Source: an uncultured Porticoccus sp. (GTDB lineage Bacteria; Pseudomonadota; Gammaproteobacteria; Pseudomonadales; Porticoccaceae). From it: DNA of 64,000 bases. The stretch spans positions 434,001-498,000 of the forward strand of contig CAMYLT010000008.1 of NCBI GenBank assembly GCA_947259505.1, in the 5' to 3' direction. The notes below the pieces were generated by a model. The model worked only from the letters and a program-made list of their open reading frames with translations, searched no databases and had not been told where the DNA came from. This document shows, in pieces, positions 26,593 through 35,050 of the stretch. Numbering within the stretch: the stretch's first letter is position 1; every line of letters starts with the position of its first letter. Position numbers and translations under genes: made by a program.

Positions 26593-27591
26593 ATGAGCAT
26601 ATCCTCTGCACTGCAACAGGCCTGGTACCGACCCGGTAGTTGGGCCGGCTTGCTGTTGCCCCTCTCCTGGCTATTTCGAGGCGTTGCTGTACTGCGCCGC
26701 TCCCAGCTACAACACTTTGGTGCGAACAGCCCGTTGCCCGTTCCGGTGATAGTGGTGGGTAACATCAGTGTGGGCGGCACGGGCAAAACGCCATTGTTAG
26801 CAGCACTGGTGTCGCATTTCAGGCAGCTGGGTTACCGCCCGGGTATTGTCAGTCGTGGCTATGGTGGCCATGCCGACCAGTATCCTTTGATGGTGACGCA
26901 AGGTTGTCCCGCGAATCAGTGTGGCGATGAACCCTTGTTGCTTTCCAGTTTATGCCCTGTAGTGGTCGACCCTGATCGTTACCGGGCCGCTTGCTTCCTG
27001 TTGGCCCAGACGGACTGTAACGTGTTATTCAGTGATGACGGCCTGCAGCACTACGGACTGCCCCGAGACATTGAACTCGTGGTGGTGGATGGTGAGCGGG
27101 GCTTCGGCAATGGTCATTGCCTGCCTGCCGGTCCCCTCAGGGAACCGATATCGCGTCTGACCCAGGTTGAATTCGTCTTGGTCAACGACACCGTTGCCAA
27201 CTATGAACTAGCGAGTGCCGAGACATTCCGGGTAGAGCCAACGCTATTGAGACATCTAGCCAGCGGTCGGGTGATATCAGTTGATCAGTGGACAGGGGAG
27301 CGCTGCGTCCATGCCGTCGCAGGGATCGGTAATCCCGGACGCTTTGCCCGCAGTCTTGAACAGCTGGGGTTCGAGCCAGAGCTCCATCCATTGCCCGACC
27401 ATCATGCTTTTAAGGGTGATGAGTTACTTTTTGACGATAAGCTGCCTGTTATCATCACCGCCAAGGATGCGGTAAAGTGCGCCAGCTTTGCCGCGGACAA
27501 TGTCTGGGTGCTGGATGTCACCGCGGATATCAGCAACCGATTTTTATCGCGCCTCGAACAGCGAGTCGCCAGCCTGAACAAGAGTGTTTGA
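26593..27591 (+). CDS. lpxK: Tetraacyldisaccharide 4'-kinase
   Basis: 332 residues. It phosphorylates the 4' position of tetraacyldisaccharide 1-phosphate to make lipid IVA, using ATP. Seen are the P-loop ISVGGTGKTPL (near 56-66), RGYGGH, DPDRYRAA, LFSDDGLQHYGLPRDIELVVVDGERGFGNG, LPAGPLREP, and HHAFKGDELL. A short N-terminal hydrophobic helix would anchor it at the inner membrane. It sits between msbA and kdsB; the small Trm112-like gene often found between lpxK and kdsB is absent (6-bp gap). Confidence 0.95.
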   Translation: MSISSALQQAWYRPGSWAGLLLPLSWLFRGVAVLRRSQLQHFGANSPLPVPVIVVGNISVGGTGKTPLLAALVSHFRQLGYRPGIVSRGYGGHADQYPLMVTQGCPANQCGDEPLLLSSLCPVVVDPDRYRAACFLLAQTDCNVLFSDDGLQHYGLPRDIELVVVDGERGFGNGHCLPAGPLREPISRLTQVEFVLVNDTVANYELASAETFRVEPTLLRHLASGRVISVDQWTGERCVHAVAGIGNPGRFARSLEQLGFEPELHPLPDHHAFKGDELLFDDKLPVIITAKDAVKCASFAADNVWVLDVTADISNRFLSRLEQRVASLNKSV

Positions 27592-27597
27592 ACTGTC

Positions 27598-28365
27598 ATG
27601 TCGTTTACGGTTGTTATTCCTGCCCGTTTTTCCTCTACCCGTTTGCCCGGCAAACCCTTGCGAGATATTGTCGGCAAAACCATGATCGAACGCGTCTACC
27701 GCCAGGCCTGCCTGAGTCAGGCGGAACGGGTGATTATTGCCACCGATGATCAGCGCATCGCCGATGTGGTGGCAGCCTTTGGCGGCGAATGCTGTATGAC
27801 CTCTGATAGCCACCAGTCCGGCACTGACCGCTTGCAGGAAGTGGCGAAAAAATTAGCTTTGCCTGGCGATCATATACTGGTCAATGTGCAGGGTGATGAA
27901 CCGCTGATCCCGCCACAGGTGATCGATCAGGTGGCCAACAATTTGGCCGCTCAAGCCTCAGCTGGAGTCGCCACGCTCTGTGAACCGATCCTCGACGATG
28001 CCAGTTTTGCCAACCCCAATGTGGTTAAAGTCGTGGCTGATGCACAGGGCATGGCCCTGTATTTCAGTCGCGCCCCGGTACCCTGGCCAAGGGATTTTTC
28101 GGAGAATAGGGTGGCGGCCATATCAGCGACATTGCAACCGATGCGTCATATTGGCATTTACGCCTACCGAGTGACGCAGCTGGACAAATTTGTTACCTGG
28201 CCGGTAGCGCCTCTGGAGTCGATTGAGTGTCTGGAGCAATTGCGCTTTATGTGGCACGGCGAGCGCATCCACGTGGCACCTGCTGAAGCTGAGGTGCCCG
28301 GCGGTGTGGATACCGAGGCCGACTTGCAGCGGGTAATAGCCCTGGTTGAGGGGTGCGCCGGATGA
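27598..28365 (+). CDS. kdsB: 3-deoxy-manno-octulosonate cytidylyltransferase
   Basis: 255 residues. It activates Kdo with CTP to give CMP-Kdo for lipopolysaccharide inner core. Motifs: [16 protein letters not shown] at the N-terminus, [55 protein letters not shown] and [10 protein letters not shown]. The full family length is present. It overlaps the next gene by 4 bp (ATGA). Confidence 0.96.
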   Translation: MSFTVVIPARFSSTRLPGKPLRDIVGKTMIERVYRQACLSQAERVIIATDDQRIADVVAAFGGECCMTSDSHQSGTDRLQEVAKKLALPGDHILVNVQGDEPLIPPQVIDQVANNLAAQASAGVATLCEPILDDASFANPNVVKVVADAQGMALYFSRAPVPWPRDFSENRVAAISATLQPMRHIGIYAYRVTQLDKFVTWPVAPLESIECLEQLRFMWHGERIHVAPAEAEVPGGVDTEADLQRVIALVEGCAG

Positions 28366-28838
28366 AGCAGGTTAAAGTCTTGTTTGTCTGCCTCGGCAAT
28401 ATCTGTCGTTCGCCCACTGCTCACGGTATTTTCGAAAAAATGGTGCGAGATGCAGGCCTGCAAGAGCAGATCCTGATCGACTCGGCGGGTACCGGGGACT
28501 GGCACATCGGCCGCCCGCCGGACCGTCGCGCCAGCGCTGCTGCACTCGGTCGCGGTCACGATCTCAGCAACCTGAGAGCCCGTCAGGTTTGCCCCGAAGA
28601 TTTTCGTGATTTCGACTACTTATTGGCGATGGATCAGCAGAATCTGTGGGATCTGCAGGCACTGGCCTTACCGGATTTTAAAGGCCATTTGGGGCTGTTC
28701 CTCGATTTCGGCAACAGTGGGCTAAAGGAAGTGCCTGATCCCTACTACGGGGGTGAAGATCACTTTGAACAGGTGCTGGATCTGGTAGAGGATGCATCCT
28801 CTGGTCTACTGGCTCATTTGCGTGAGCAGCTGGATTAA
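28362..28838 (+). CDS. Low molecular weight protein tyrosine phosphatase
   Basis: 158 residues. The P-loop [14 protein letters not shown] (C-x5-R-S) lies at the N-terminus and the general acid Asp is in [12 protein letters not shown]. Both are diagnostic of LMW-PTP/ArsC-fold phosphatases. In Gram-negative envelope operons such enzymes can oppose a tyrosine kinase, but no BY-kinase is in the window. The ATG at 28362 overlaps the kdsB stop; a GTG nine bases upstream is less likely. The stop shares one base with murB. Confidence 0.93.
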   Translation: MKQVKVLFVCLGNICRSPTAHGIFEKMVRDAGLQEQILIDSAGTGDWHIGRPPDRRASAAALGRGHDLSNLRARQVCPEDFRDFDYLLAMDQQNLWDLQALALPDFKGHLGLFLDFGNSGLKEVPDPYYGGEDHFEQVLDLVEDASSGLLAHLREQLD

Positions 28839-29857
28839 TGCTGGATATCCAAACCGCCGTTTCACTGCAGACCTTCAATACTCTGGCACTACCCGCCAGA
28901 GCTGAGTTTTTTTGTCGCGTCGACACAGACGAAACCTTGCTTGAAGCCCTGCGCTGGGCGAGAGACAAGGGCCTCCGTATCACGGTGTTGGGGGGTGGTA
29001 GCAATGTGGTGCTGCTCAATGATATCCCCGGCCTGGTCATCTCCATGGCTATTCCCGGGATTGGTTTGCAGCATCAGATCGGTGACCAACTGGCTGTGCG
29101 CGTTGGCGCGGGTGAAAACTGGCATCTGCTGGTGCAGCGCACTCTGGCTGAGGGTTGGTATGGACTGGAAAACCTGTCGTTAATCCCTGGCCTTGCCGGT
29201 GCCGCGCCCATCCAGAATATCGGCGCCTATGGTGTCGAATTGAGTGAACGCTTTCTCTCCCTTGAGGCTATCCACATTCCCAGTACTGAGCGCCTCAGTA
29301 TGTCTGCTGACGATTGCCGCTTTGGTTATCGCGACAGCTTTTTCAAGCACGCGGGGCGAGATCAGTACGTTATCACGTCGGTAACACTCTCCCTTTCATC
29401 CAAGCCACAACTGCACCTGGACTATCCCGCCCTGCAACAGGCGCTGGTTGAGCGCAATCCAACGGAGCTTACTCCGGCACTCATTTCGGAAGTCGTCTGT
29501 GAGGTCCGCCGCAGCAAACTGCCCGATCCAGCCGTGTTGCCGAATGCGGGCAGTTTTTTCAAAAATCCCGTCATTGCCAAAGAGCAGTACGCGCGATTAA
29601 TCAGCCAATATCCCGATTTGGTGGGTTACCCGCAGGCCGATGGCTTGGTCAAGTTGGCTGCCGGCTGGTTGGTGGATAGGGCAGGCTGGAAAGGCGTGAT
29701 GCGAGATGGTGTCGGCGTTCATCAACAGCAAGCACTGGTATTGGTCAATCGTGGTGGTGATGGCGCCAAGTTGTTGGCACTGGCTGACGAGATAAGCCAG
29801 TCAGTACTCTCGCAATTTGGTGTCACCCTGGAACTGGAACCTCGCGTCTATCCATGA
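28838..29857 (+). CDS. murB: UDP-N-acetylenolpyruvoylglucosamine reductase
   Basis: 339 residues, type I MurB. It reduces UDP-GlcNAc-enolpyruvate to UDP-MurNAc with FAD and NADPH. Seen are LGGGSNVVLLND for FAD, the stretch NLSLIPGLAGAAPIQNIGAYG, CRFGYRDSFFK, and NAGSFFKNP with the catalytic Ser. The C-terminal VNRGGDGAKLLALADEI and LELEPRVYP complete the fold. Start and previous stop share base 28838, so translation is probably coupled. Confidence 0.96.
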   Translation: MLDIQTAVSLQTFNTLALPARAEFFCRVDTDETLLEALRWARDKGLRITVLGGGSNVVLLNDIPGLVISMAIPGIGLQHQIGDQLAVRVGAGENWHLLVQRTLAEGWYGLENLSLIPGLAGAAPIQNIGAYGVELSERFLSLEAIHIPSTERLSMSADDCRFGYRDSFFKHAGRDQYVITSVTLSLSSKPQLHLDYPALQQALVERNPTELTPALISEVVCEVRRSKLPDPAVLPNAGSFFKNPVIAKEQYARLISQYPDLVGYPQADGLVKLAAGWLVDRAGWKGVMRDGVGVHQQQALVLVNRGGDGAKLLALADEISQSVLSQFGVTLELEPRVYP

Positions 29858-29889
29858 GACCCAGTCCGGCCATGAAACCCAGTCCGGCC
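29854..29889 (+). repeat. Tandem duplication of 18 bp at the murB stop
   Basis: Two copies (29854-29871 and 29872-29889) differ at one base, ATGAGACCC against ATGAAACCC, each followed by AGTCCGGCC. The first copy contains the murB TGA stop. Confidence 0.85.
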
Positions 29890-29915
29890 ACGTTGAAACC
29901 TTTCCCGAGTAGGCC

Positions 29916-30563
29916 GTGAGCCAGATTACCCTGTTTGATGACGGCAGTGAGCATATCGATATTGATTTGCCGGATGGGGTGCTGCGTTATTGGCCTTCTC
30001 TAATTCCACCGCTTGAAGCCAGTCGGATGCAGGCGTTGTTGCAGTCGCAGGTGGCGTGGGAGCAAAGTGAGATCACCATTGCCGGGCAGCGTCGCAAAAT
30101 ACCCCGTCTCAATGCCTGGTATGGCGAACCCGGCGCAGATTACAGTTATTCTGGGCGGTTGTTTCGCGCACTGCCATGGCTACCTGAGTTTGCAGAGTTA
30201 AAACAGCTGGTAGAGCGCATCACTGGTGCGGCATTCAACAGCGCGCTGGTCAATCTTTATCGCGATGGTCAGGACAGTGTCGATTGGCACAGTGATGATG
30301 AGCCCGAGTTGGGGCGTAACCCGGTGATTGCCTCCATCAGCCTGGGGGCGGTGCGTCGCTTTCAGATAAAACACAAAATGCGGCGTGATCTGCCACTGCA
30401 AACATTAGAGCTAGGGCATGGTTCTTTGCTGCTCATGGCTGGTGAGTTCCAGTACTATTGGCGTCATCGTCTGCCAAAAATGAAGGGGCTTTCAGAACCC
30501 CGCGTCAATATCACTTTTCGACAGGTGACGAATAGCGAAAAGCCTTTACCAGTGATAGCCTAG
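29916..30563 (+). CDS. AlkB-like alpha-ketoglutarate-dependent dioxygenase
   Basis: 215 residues from GTG at 29916. Fe(II) ligands are H and D in VDWHSDDEPELG and the second His in YYWRHRLPK. The alpha-ketoglutarate-binding Arg is in RVNITFR, and the ALKBH2/3-like nucleotide-recognition part reads PRLNAWYGEPGADYSYSG. It is probably a repair dioxygenase for alkylated bases such as 1-methyladenine or 3-methylcytosine. The gene lies between murB and uvrY, not beside ada or other adaptive-response genes. Confidence 0.9.
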   Translation: MSQITLFDDGSEHIDIDLPDGVLRYWPSLIPPLEASRMQALLQSQVAWEQSEITIAGQRRKIPRLNAWYGEPGADYSYSGRLFRALPWLPEFAELKQLVERITGAAFNSALVNLYRDGQDSVDWHSDDEPELGRNPVIASISLGAVRRFQIKHKMRRDLPLQTLELGHGSLLLMAGEFQYYWRHRLPKMKGLSEPRVNITFRQVTNSEKPLPVIA

Positions 30564-30582
30564 AGCCGATAACAGGGCCGTA

Positions 30583-31254
30583 ATGATGAATGTTGGGCAG
30601 GGATTAAAAAGCGTACTGGTGGTGGACGACCATGATCTGATTCGCCTTGGTATTTGCCGAATGCTGGCGGACGTGCAGGGCATTACCGTCATTGGTCAGG
30701 CCGCCAGTGGTGAGGAAGCTGTCGATAAGGTGCGCGTGCTGTCACCGGATATCGTCTTTATGGATATCCGCATGCCCGGCATTGGTGGTGTTGAAGCGAC
30801 CCATCGTATTCTTTCCCGCTACCCCAATACCAAAGTGATTGTGGTCAGCGCTTTCAATGATGATGTCTATCCTGCAACCTTGCTGAAAGCGGGGGCATCG
30901 GGATATATCACCAAAAATGCGGGTTCTCTGGAAGTAAAGGCCGCGGTGCAGGCGGTGTTGTCAGGCAAGGCCTACGTCAGCCCGGAGCTGGCACAAATGA
31001 TGGTGCTTAATGGCATGCAATCAGGGCAGGATAATTCGCCGCTGGCTACTCTCTCCCATCGTGAACTGCAAATTGCCACGATGATTACCAGTGGGCGACG
31101 TGCCAAAGATGTCGCCGAAACATTGAATATCAGCCCGAAGACCATCAATACGTATAAATACCGCATCTACGAAAAACTCGGCGTCACCAATGACGTGGAG
31201 TTGACACTGGCCGCCGTCAAATACGGTCTGGTGGACCCTTCAGAGGTCATTTGA
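30583..31254 (+). CDS. uvrY: Response regulator UvrY/GacA
   Basis: 223 residues. The receiver domain (about 10-125) has the acidic pocket VVDDHD, phosphoacceptor Asp in VFMDIRMPG, Thr/Ser and Lys in VVSAF and YITKNAG. The LuxR-type helix-turn-helix (about 155-215) reads LSHRELQIATMI then ISPKTINTYKYRIYEKLGV. GacA/UvrY answers the sensor BarA/GacS and drives CsrB-type small RNAs. The gene order uvrY-uvrC-pgsA is the classical gammaproteobacterial context and secures the identity. The sensor is not in the window. Confidence 0.95.
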   Translation: MMNVGQGLKSVLVVDDHDLIRLGICRMLADVQGITVIGQAASGEEAVDKVRVLSPDIVFMDIRMPGIGGVEATHRILSRYPNTKVIVVSAFNDDVYPATLLKAGASGYITKNAGSLEVKAAVQAVLSGKAYVSPELAQMMVLNGMQSGQDNSPLATLSHRELQIATMITSGRRAKDVAETLNISPKTINTYKYRIYEKLGVTNDVELTLAAVKYGLVDPSEVI

Positions 31255-31281
31255 CCCCATCCCCGCTGCAACCCCTGTAGA

Positions 31282-33114
31282 ATGGCCCTCATGCCTTTTG
31301 ATCATCAGCCCTTTCTCAAACAGCTGACCCAGCGCCCCGGTGTCTACCAGATGATGGGGGAGGATGGGGCGGTGCTCTATGTGGGCAAAGCCAAAAATCT
31401 CCGCAAGCGGGTGGCCAGTTATTTCAGAAAGACTGGTCTGTCGCCCAAAACGGCGGCGCTGGTGGGGCGCATCGCCAATATCGATGTCACCGTCACCCAG
31501 ACGGAAATTGAAGCTCTGCTGCTGGAACAGAACCTGATCAAGCAGAACCGCCCGCCGTTCAATATCCTGCTGCGGGATGATAAATCCTACCCCTATATCT
31601 TTTTGTCAGACCGCGATGAATTTCCGCGCCTGGCGTTTCATCGCGGCAGTAAACGACAGGGTGGCAGCTATTTCGGTCCGTTCCCCAGCGTACAAGCGGT
31701 GAGGGAGAGCATGAGCTTCCTGCAAAAGACCTTTCGGGTGCGCCAGTGTGAAGACAGCTTTTTTCGCAACCGTTCACGGCCCTGTCTGCAATATCAAATC
31801 AAGCGCTGCACCGCACCCTGCGTGGACCTGATTTCCGACGAGGACTACCAGCGAGATGTACGCCATACGCGCATGTTTCTGGAGGGGAAAAGCGACGGTT
31901 TGATGACGGAGATTGAGGCGGACATGGACAAAGCATCACAACAGTTAGCCTTTGAAGAGGCCGCCCATTTCCGCGATCAGATTGTGGCGTTGCGTACCAT
32001 CCAGGCGGAGCAGGTGGTGGAGTCCGGCAATGGCCAAATCGACGTGATGGCGGCGGCGCTGGATGGCGAACTGGGTTGTGTGCACGTCCTCTATATTCGT
32101 CAGGGCCGCATTCTTGGCAGTCGCAGTTTTTATCCCAAAGTACCTCTGGCGGCTGACGAGTCAGACCTACTGGCGGATTTTCTGCCCCAGTATTACCTGC
32201 GCGAGGGTGCCCGCGGTGATTTTCCCAAGGAGGTTATCACCAGCCATAAATTGCTAGAAAGTGAGCTGATTGCTGCTGCCATTTCCGAGGTGGCCGGTTT
32301 CCGGGTTAACCTCAAGCAGGGTGGTCGCAGTACCCGCGCGCAGTGGGTGCAATTGGCCCAGCGCACAGCCAGCCAGAATCTCAATGGCCGCATCGCCTCC
32401 CGGCAGAATGTTCAGCAGCGCCTGAGTGCATTGCAAACCCTGCTTGGCCTGAAATCGTCCCCGGAGCGGCTGGAATGTTTTGATATCAGCCACAGCAGTG
32501 GCGAATCCACAGTGGCTTCTTGCGTAGTATTTGATGATAACGGCCCCCTGAAGTCGGATTATCGGCGCATGAACATTCGTGATGTCACCGCCGGAGATGA
32601 CTACGCTGCGATGGAGCAGGCCTTGGTGCGGCGTTATACCCGTATCCAGAAAGAATCGGGCAGGTTGCCGGATGTGTTGTTGGTCGATGGTGGCAAGGGC
32701 CAGATGCGCAGGGCCATTGAGGTGTTAGATGAACTGGGCGTCATGGGTGTGCTGGTGGTAGGTGTGGCCAAAGGACGTACCCGCAAAGCCGGTTTTGAAA
32801 CCCTGTTGCTGTCGAAGGGGGATCACGAAGTCGTGCTGGATACCCAATCCTCTGCATTGCTGTTGATTCAGCAAATTCGGGATGAAGCCCACCGTTTTGC
32901 CATTACCGGCCATCGTCAAAGTCGTGACCGCAAGCGTCGCACCTCCACCCTTGAAGGCATTGAGGGTGTCGGCCCAAAACGTCGTCGGGAACTGCTGCGT
33001 TTCTTCGGTGGCGTGCGAGAAGTGGAGCGTGCAAGTGTCGCAGAATTGATGAGAGTGCCAGGAATCAGCAGGAAAGTGGCAGAGACTATTTACAGCACTC
33101 TCCACAATGGGTAA
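31282..33114 (+). CDS. uvrC: Excinuclease ABC subunit C
   Basis: 610 residues, the same length as the E. coli protein. It makes both incisions around bulky DNA lesions. The N-terminal GIY-YIG domain (QRPGVYQM, AVLYVGKAKNLRKRV) makes the 3' cut. The Cys-containing CLQYQIKRCTAPC and UVR domain (QQLAFEEAAHFRDQI) follow. Then comes the RNase H-like C-terminal half with ECFDISHSSGE and LLVDGGKGQ for the 5' cut, and helix-hairpin-helix motifs (IEGVGPKRRRELL, VPGISRKVAE) end it. ATG 31291 is an alternative start. Confidence 0.96.
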   Translation: MALMPFDHQPFLKQLTQRPGVYQMMGEDGAVLYVGKAKNLRKRVASYFRKTGLSPKTAALVGRIANIDVTVTQTEIEALLLEQNLIKQNRPPFNILLRDDKSYPYIFLSDRDEFPRLAFHRGSKRQGGSYFGPFPSVQAVRESMSFLQKTFRVRQCEDSFFRNRSRPCLQYQIKRCTAPCVDLISDEDYQRDVRHTRMFLEGKSDGLMTEIEADMDKASQQLAFEEAAHFRDQIVALRTIQAEQVVESGNGQIDVMAAALDGELGCVHVLYIRQGRILGSRSFYPKVPLAADESDLLADFLPQYYLREGARGDFPKEVITSHKLLESELIAAAISEVAGFRVNLKQGGRSTRAQWVQLAQRTASQNLNGRIASRQNVQQRLSALQTLLGLKSSPERLECFDISHSSGESTVASCVVFDDNGPLKSDYRRMNIRDVTAGDDYAAMEQALVRRYTRIQKESGRLPDVLLVDGGKGQMRRAIEVLDELGVMGVLVVGVAKGRTRKAGFETLLLSKGDHEVVLDTQSSALLLIQQIRDEAHRFAITGHRQSRDRKRRTSTLEGIEGVGPKRRRELLRFFGGVREVERASVAELMRVPGISRKVAETIYSTLHNG

Positions 33115-33156
33115 CTTGGGCAAATCGTCAGGAACAACTCAGAAGTAGTATCCATC

Positions 33157-33714
33157 ATGTGGAATCTCCCCAATATCCTTACTCTACTGCGCATCGCGCT
33201 CATCCCCATTTTTATCGGGGTGTTTTACCTGCCCTGGGAGTGGCGTCATCTCGCCAGCGCCGCCATCTTCGGTGTCGCAGCAGGCACCGACTGGCTGGAT
33301 GGCTATCTGGCGCGCAAGCTGGATCAATTCACCCCATTCGGTGCTTTTCTCGACCCGGTGGCTGATAAGCTGATTGTCGCCTCGGCACTGGTGATGTTGC
33401 TGGAAGAGCACGCTACCTTGCTGTTTGCCTTGCCAACGCTGGTCATTATCGGTCGTGAAATCGTTATCTCGGCCTTGCGGGAATGGATGGCCGAATTAGG
33501 CAAACGTACCAGTGTGGCGGTGTCCTATCTGGGTAAGGTGAAAACCACCCTGCAAATGATCGCCATTGCCGTACTGTTGGCAATTGATCCTGTGGCTCAC
33601 CCAATACTTGATCACATGGGCGTTGCGCTGTTGTATCTCGCGGCCATTCTTACGCTTTGGTCCATGATCATCTACCTGAAAGCGGCCTGGCCAGAGCTCT
33701 CCAAAGTACCTTGA
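33157..33714 (+). CDS. pgsA: CDP-diacylglycerol-glycerol-3-phosphate 3-phosphatidyltransferase
   Basis: 185 residues, an integral inner-membrane CDP-alcohol phosphotransferase. It carries the full D-G-x2-A-R-x8-G-x3-D-x3-D motif: TDWLDGYLARKLDQFTPFG then AFLDPVADKL. It commits CDP-diacylglycerol to phosphatidylglycerol and cardiolipin. The N-terminus WNLPNILTLLRIALIPIF is characteristic. It follows uvrC by 42 bp, as in E. coli. Confidence 0.95.
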   Translation: MWNLPNILTLLRIALIPIFIGVFYLPWEWRHLASAAIFGVAAGTDWLDGYLARKLDQFTPFGAFLDPVADKLIVASALVMLLEEHATLLFALPTLVIIGREIVISALREWMAELGKRTSVAVSYLGKVKTTLQMIAIAVLLAIDPVAHPILDHMGVALLYLAAILTLWSMIIYLKAAWPELSKVP

Positions 33715-33724
33715 ACAGCTGATG

Positions 33725-33756
33725 GGGTGGGGCGATACAGTTAATATCGCCCACCC
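33725..33756 (+). other. Stable hairpin after pgsA
   Basis: GGGTGGGGCGATA (33725-33737) pairs with TATCGCCCACCC (33745-33756) with one bulged G and loop CAGTTAA. There is no T tract after it, so it is a 3'-end hairpin rather than a clear terminator. Confidence 0.5.
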
Positions 33757-33834
33757 GGTAAAAATGGGTTGATTCTCCCCGGCCAATCCATAGAATACCC
33801 GCCTTCTTTACTGTTCTTTGAAAAACTCGTCGGG

Positions 33835-33853
33835 TACAATCCCGCATCCCAAA
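33835..33853 (+). promoter_or_regulatory. Probable tRNA promoter -10 box and GC-rich discriminator
   Basis: TACAAT at 33835-33840 is followed by CCCGCATCCC, the G/C-rich discriminator typical of stringently controlled stable-RNA promoters. No good -35 hexamer is seen at 16-18 bp spacing, so the call is tentative. Confidence 0.4.
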
Positions 33854-33927
33854 GGCGCGGTGGCAGAGTGGTCATGCAGCGGACTGCAACTCCGTTAACG
33901 CCGGTTCGATTCCGACCCGCGCCTCCA
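33854..33927 (+). tRNA. tRNA-Cys (anticodon GCA)
   Basis: 74 nucleotides including CCA. The acceptor stem GGCGCGG pairs with CCGCGCC; the anticodon loop CTGCAAC gives GCA at 33886-33888; the T-arm contains GGTTCGATTCC. The encoded CCA is at 33925-33927. Position after pgsA matches cysT of E. coli; the tRNA-Gly that often precedes it is absent. Confidence 0.97.
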
Positions 33928-34003
33928 TTTATTCTCAAGGGTCATATGCAACGTGCTGTCAGGCATCTTGTTATAGCACCCTGAAGTGTCCCATCCCACA
34001 CAT

Positions 34004-34090
34004 GCCCGGATGGCGAAATTGGTAGACGCAAGGGACTTAAAATCCCTCGGCCTAACGGCCGTGCCGGTTCGACCCCGGCTCCGGGCACCA
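34004..34090 (+). tRNA. tRNA-Leu (anticodon TAA)
   Basis: 87 nucleotides including CCA. The acceptor stem GCCCGGA pairs with TCCGGGC; the anticodon loop CTTAAAA gives TAA at 34039-34041; a long variable arm (class II tRNA) and the T-arm GGTTCGACCCC are present. Corresponds to leuZ. It is the last element before the accessory block at 34.2-39.6 kb. Confidence 0.97.
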
Positions 34091-34186
34091 TTAAAATCGA
34101 TATGCCATATTCATTTCTCACATTGCGTATTGTCTTGATCGTAGTGAGCAATAGGTATAGATCTTCCAGTAAACTAAGACTGAAAC

Positions 34187-34214
34187 AGGTTGGCTTTAGT
34201 TTTGATAAAGAAAC
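34187..34214 (+). repeat. Left copy of an imperfect direct repeat bracketing the accessory block
   Basis: AGGTTGGCTT is followed by TAG, a few mismatches, and GATAAAGA then AAC. The right copy is at 39812-39842, with AGGTTGGCTTCTAG and GATAAAGACAAC. The two shared words are collinear, separated by 7 and 9 bases. It lies 97 bp beyond tRNA-Leu. Confidence 0.4.
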
Positions 34215-34228
34215 GTTACTATCTGTCG

Positions 34229-34972
34229 CTAGTGTGAATGACCAGCGGAGGTATGTTCTTCTTCATTAGTATCATGTGCGGCGAGAATTTCCGCTCGAAC
34301 GGCATCTGCCTTCATGGCTATCGAATTGACTTGATCATTACTCAGATTCAGTCCGGTACCCAATATTAGGTTAACTGCTTCGATAGTTTCATCAGATATA
34401 ACTATATTTTTGTCAGCAGCAGCGCCTAAGTACCGAGCAGCAGCTTCAATTTGCTCCTCGTTCAGCGCGCTAGTTTTCAATGTTTCCCTATACATAGCTA
34501 AATTAGCCAAGGGTGAATGAACGCTGGCGGTTGGATCATTAGCCAGTTCGCCTTGGGCTTCCGCCAATGCTCTATCCAACACGAAACTTGGTGCTCGGCT
34601 GACATTCAGTCGACCGAGTTCTATTTCAGGGATGCCCCCGCCAGCCCAAACCGGACGACTATCTCTGCCGTGTCCTCTAAGTACGTCCGTTTCAACCGCC
34701 TGAGCCGGGCTACGATTCGATACATGCCCTTTCTTGCCATTATGGCTGCTATCAGTTTCTTCATGCCCATGATCTTTGTTTCCACCTCTATAGCCTCCGC
34801 TATGACCGCCACTATGACCATCACTATGTGTTTCTTCCGCTAATGCATGTGACCAACTAATACTGAAGTTGACAAGGTCAACCTGAATCTGGACCGGGGC
34901 CAGCGACAGGAGTAGGGCATAAAAGACTGCAGTCAAGATTTCATAGTGGTAGGGTTTTTGTGACGTATCCAT
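34229..34972 (-). CDS. Secreted His-rich protein with GRLN..RAP core (paralogue of the next gene)
   Basis: 247 residues; I know no named family. The N-terminal hydrophobic segment (about 11-45) ends SHALAEE, a likely signal peptide cleavage region. Residues 48-84 are His/Gly/Asp-rich (DGHSGGHSGG, DHGHEE) and the C-terminus ends EEEHTSAGHSH, so metal binding is plausible. The core RPVWAGGGIPEIELGRLN (106-123), VSRAPSFVLDRALAEA and SPLANLAMY (153-161) is shared with the 387-residue neighbour. A GGAGA site precedes the ATG. A perfect 16-bp hairpin lies between the two paralogues. Confidence 0.7.
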   Translation of the reverse strand: MDTSQKPYHYEILTAVFYALLLSLAPVQIQVDLVNFSISWSHALAEETHSDGHSGGHSGGYRGGNKDHGHEETDSSHNGKKGHVSNRSPAQAVETDVLRGHGRDSRPVWAGGGIPEIELGRLNVSRAPSFVLDRALAEAQGELANDPTASVHSPLANLAMYRETLKTSALNEEQIEAAARYLGAAADKNIVISDETIEAVNLILGTGLNLSNDQVNSIAMKADAVRAEILAAHDTNEEEHTSAGHSH

Positions 34973-34997
34973 GGGTGGTCTCCACAGTTTCGGTCGT

Positions 34998-35033
34998 GTA
35001 AAAACTCAGCAGTGAAAACTGCTGAGTTTTTAC
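34998..35033 (-). terminator. Perfect 16-bp terminator hairpin between the two paralogues
   Basis: GTAAAAACTCAGCAGT (34998-35013) and ACTGCTGAGTTTTTAC (35018-35033) with a 4-base loop. It carries T5 on either strand, so it can end transcripts of the 387-residue gene. The 247-residue gene would then be reached only by read-through or its own promoter. Confidence 0.8.
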
Positions 35034-35050
35034 CATGGCGATATTAATGG

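Noticed and set aside
33715..33853. A tRNA-Gly gene between pgsA and tRNA-Cys, as in E. coli
   Set aside because: No cloverleaf or T-arm consensus is found there; only a hairpin and a promoter-like element.
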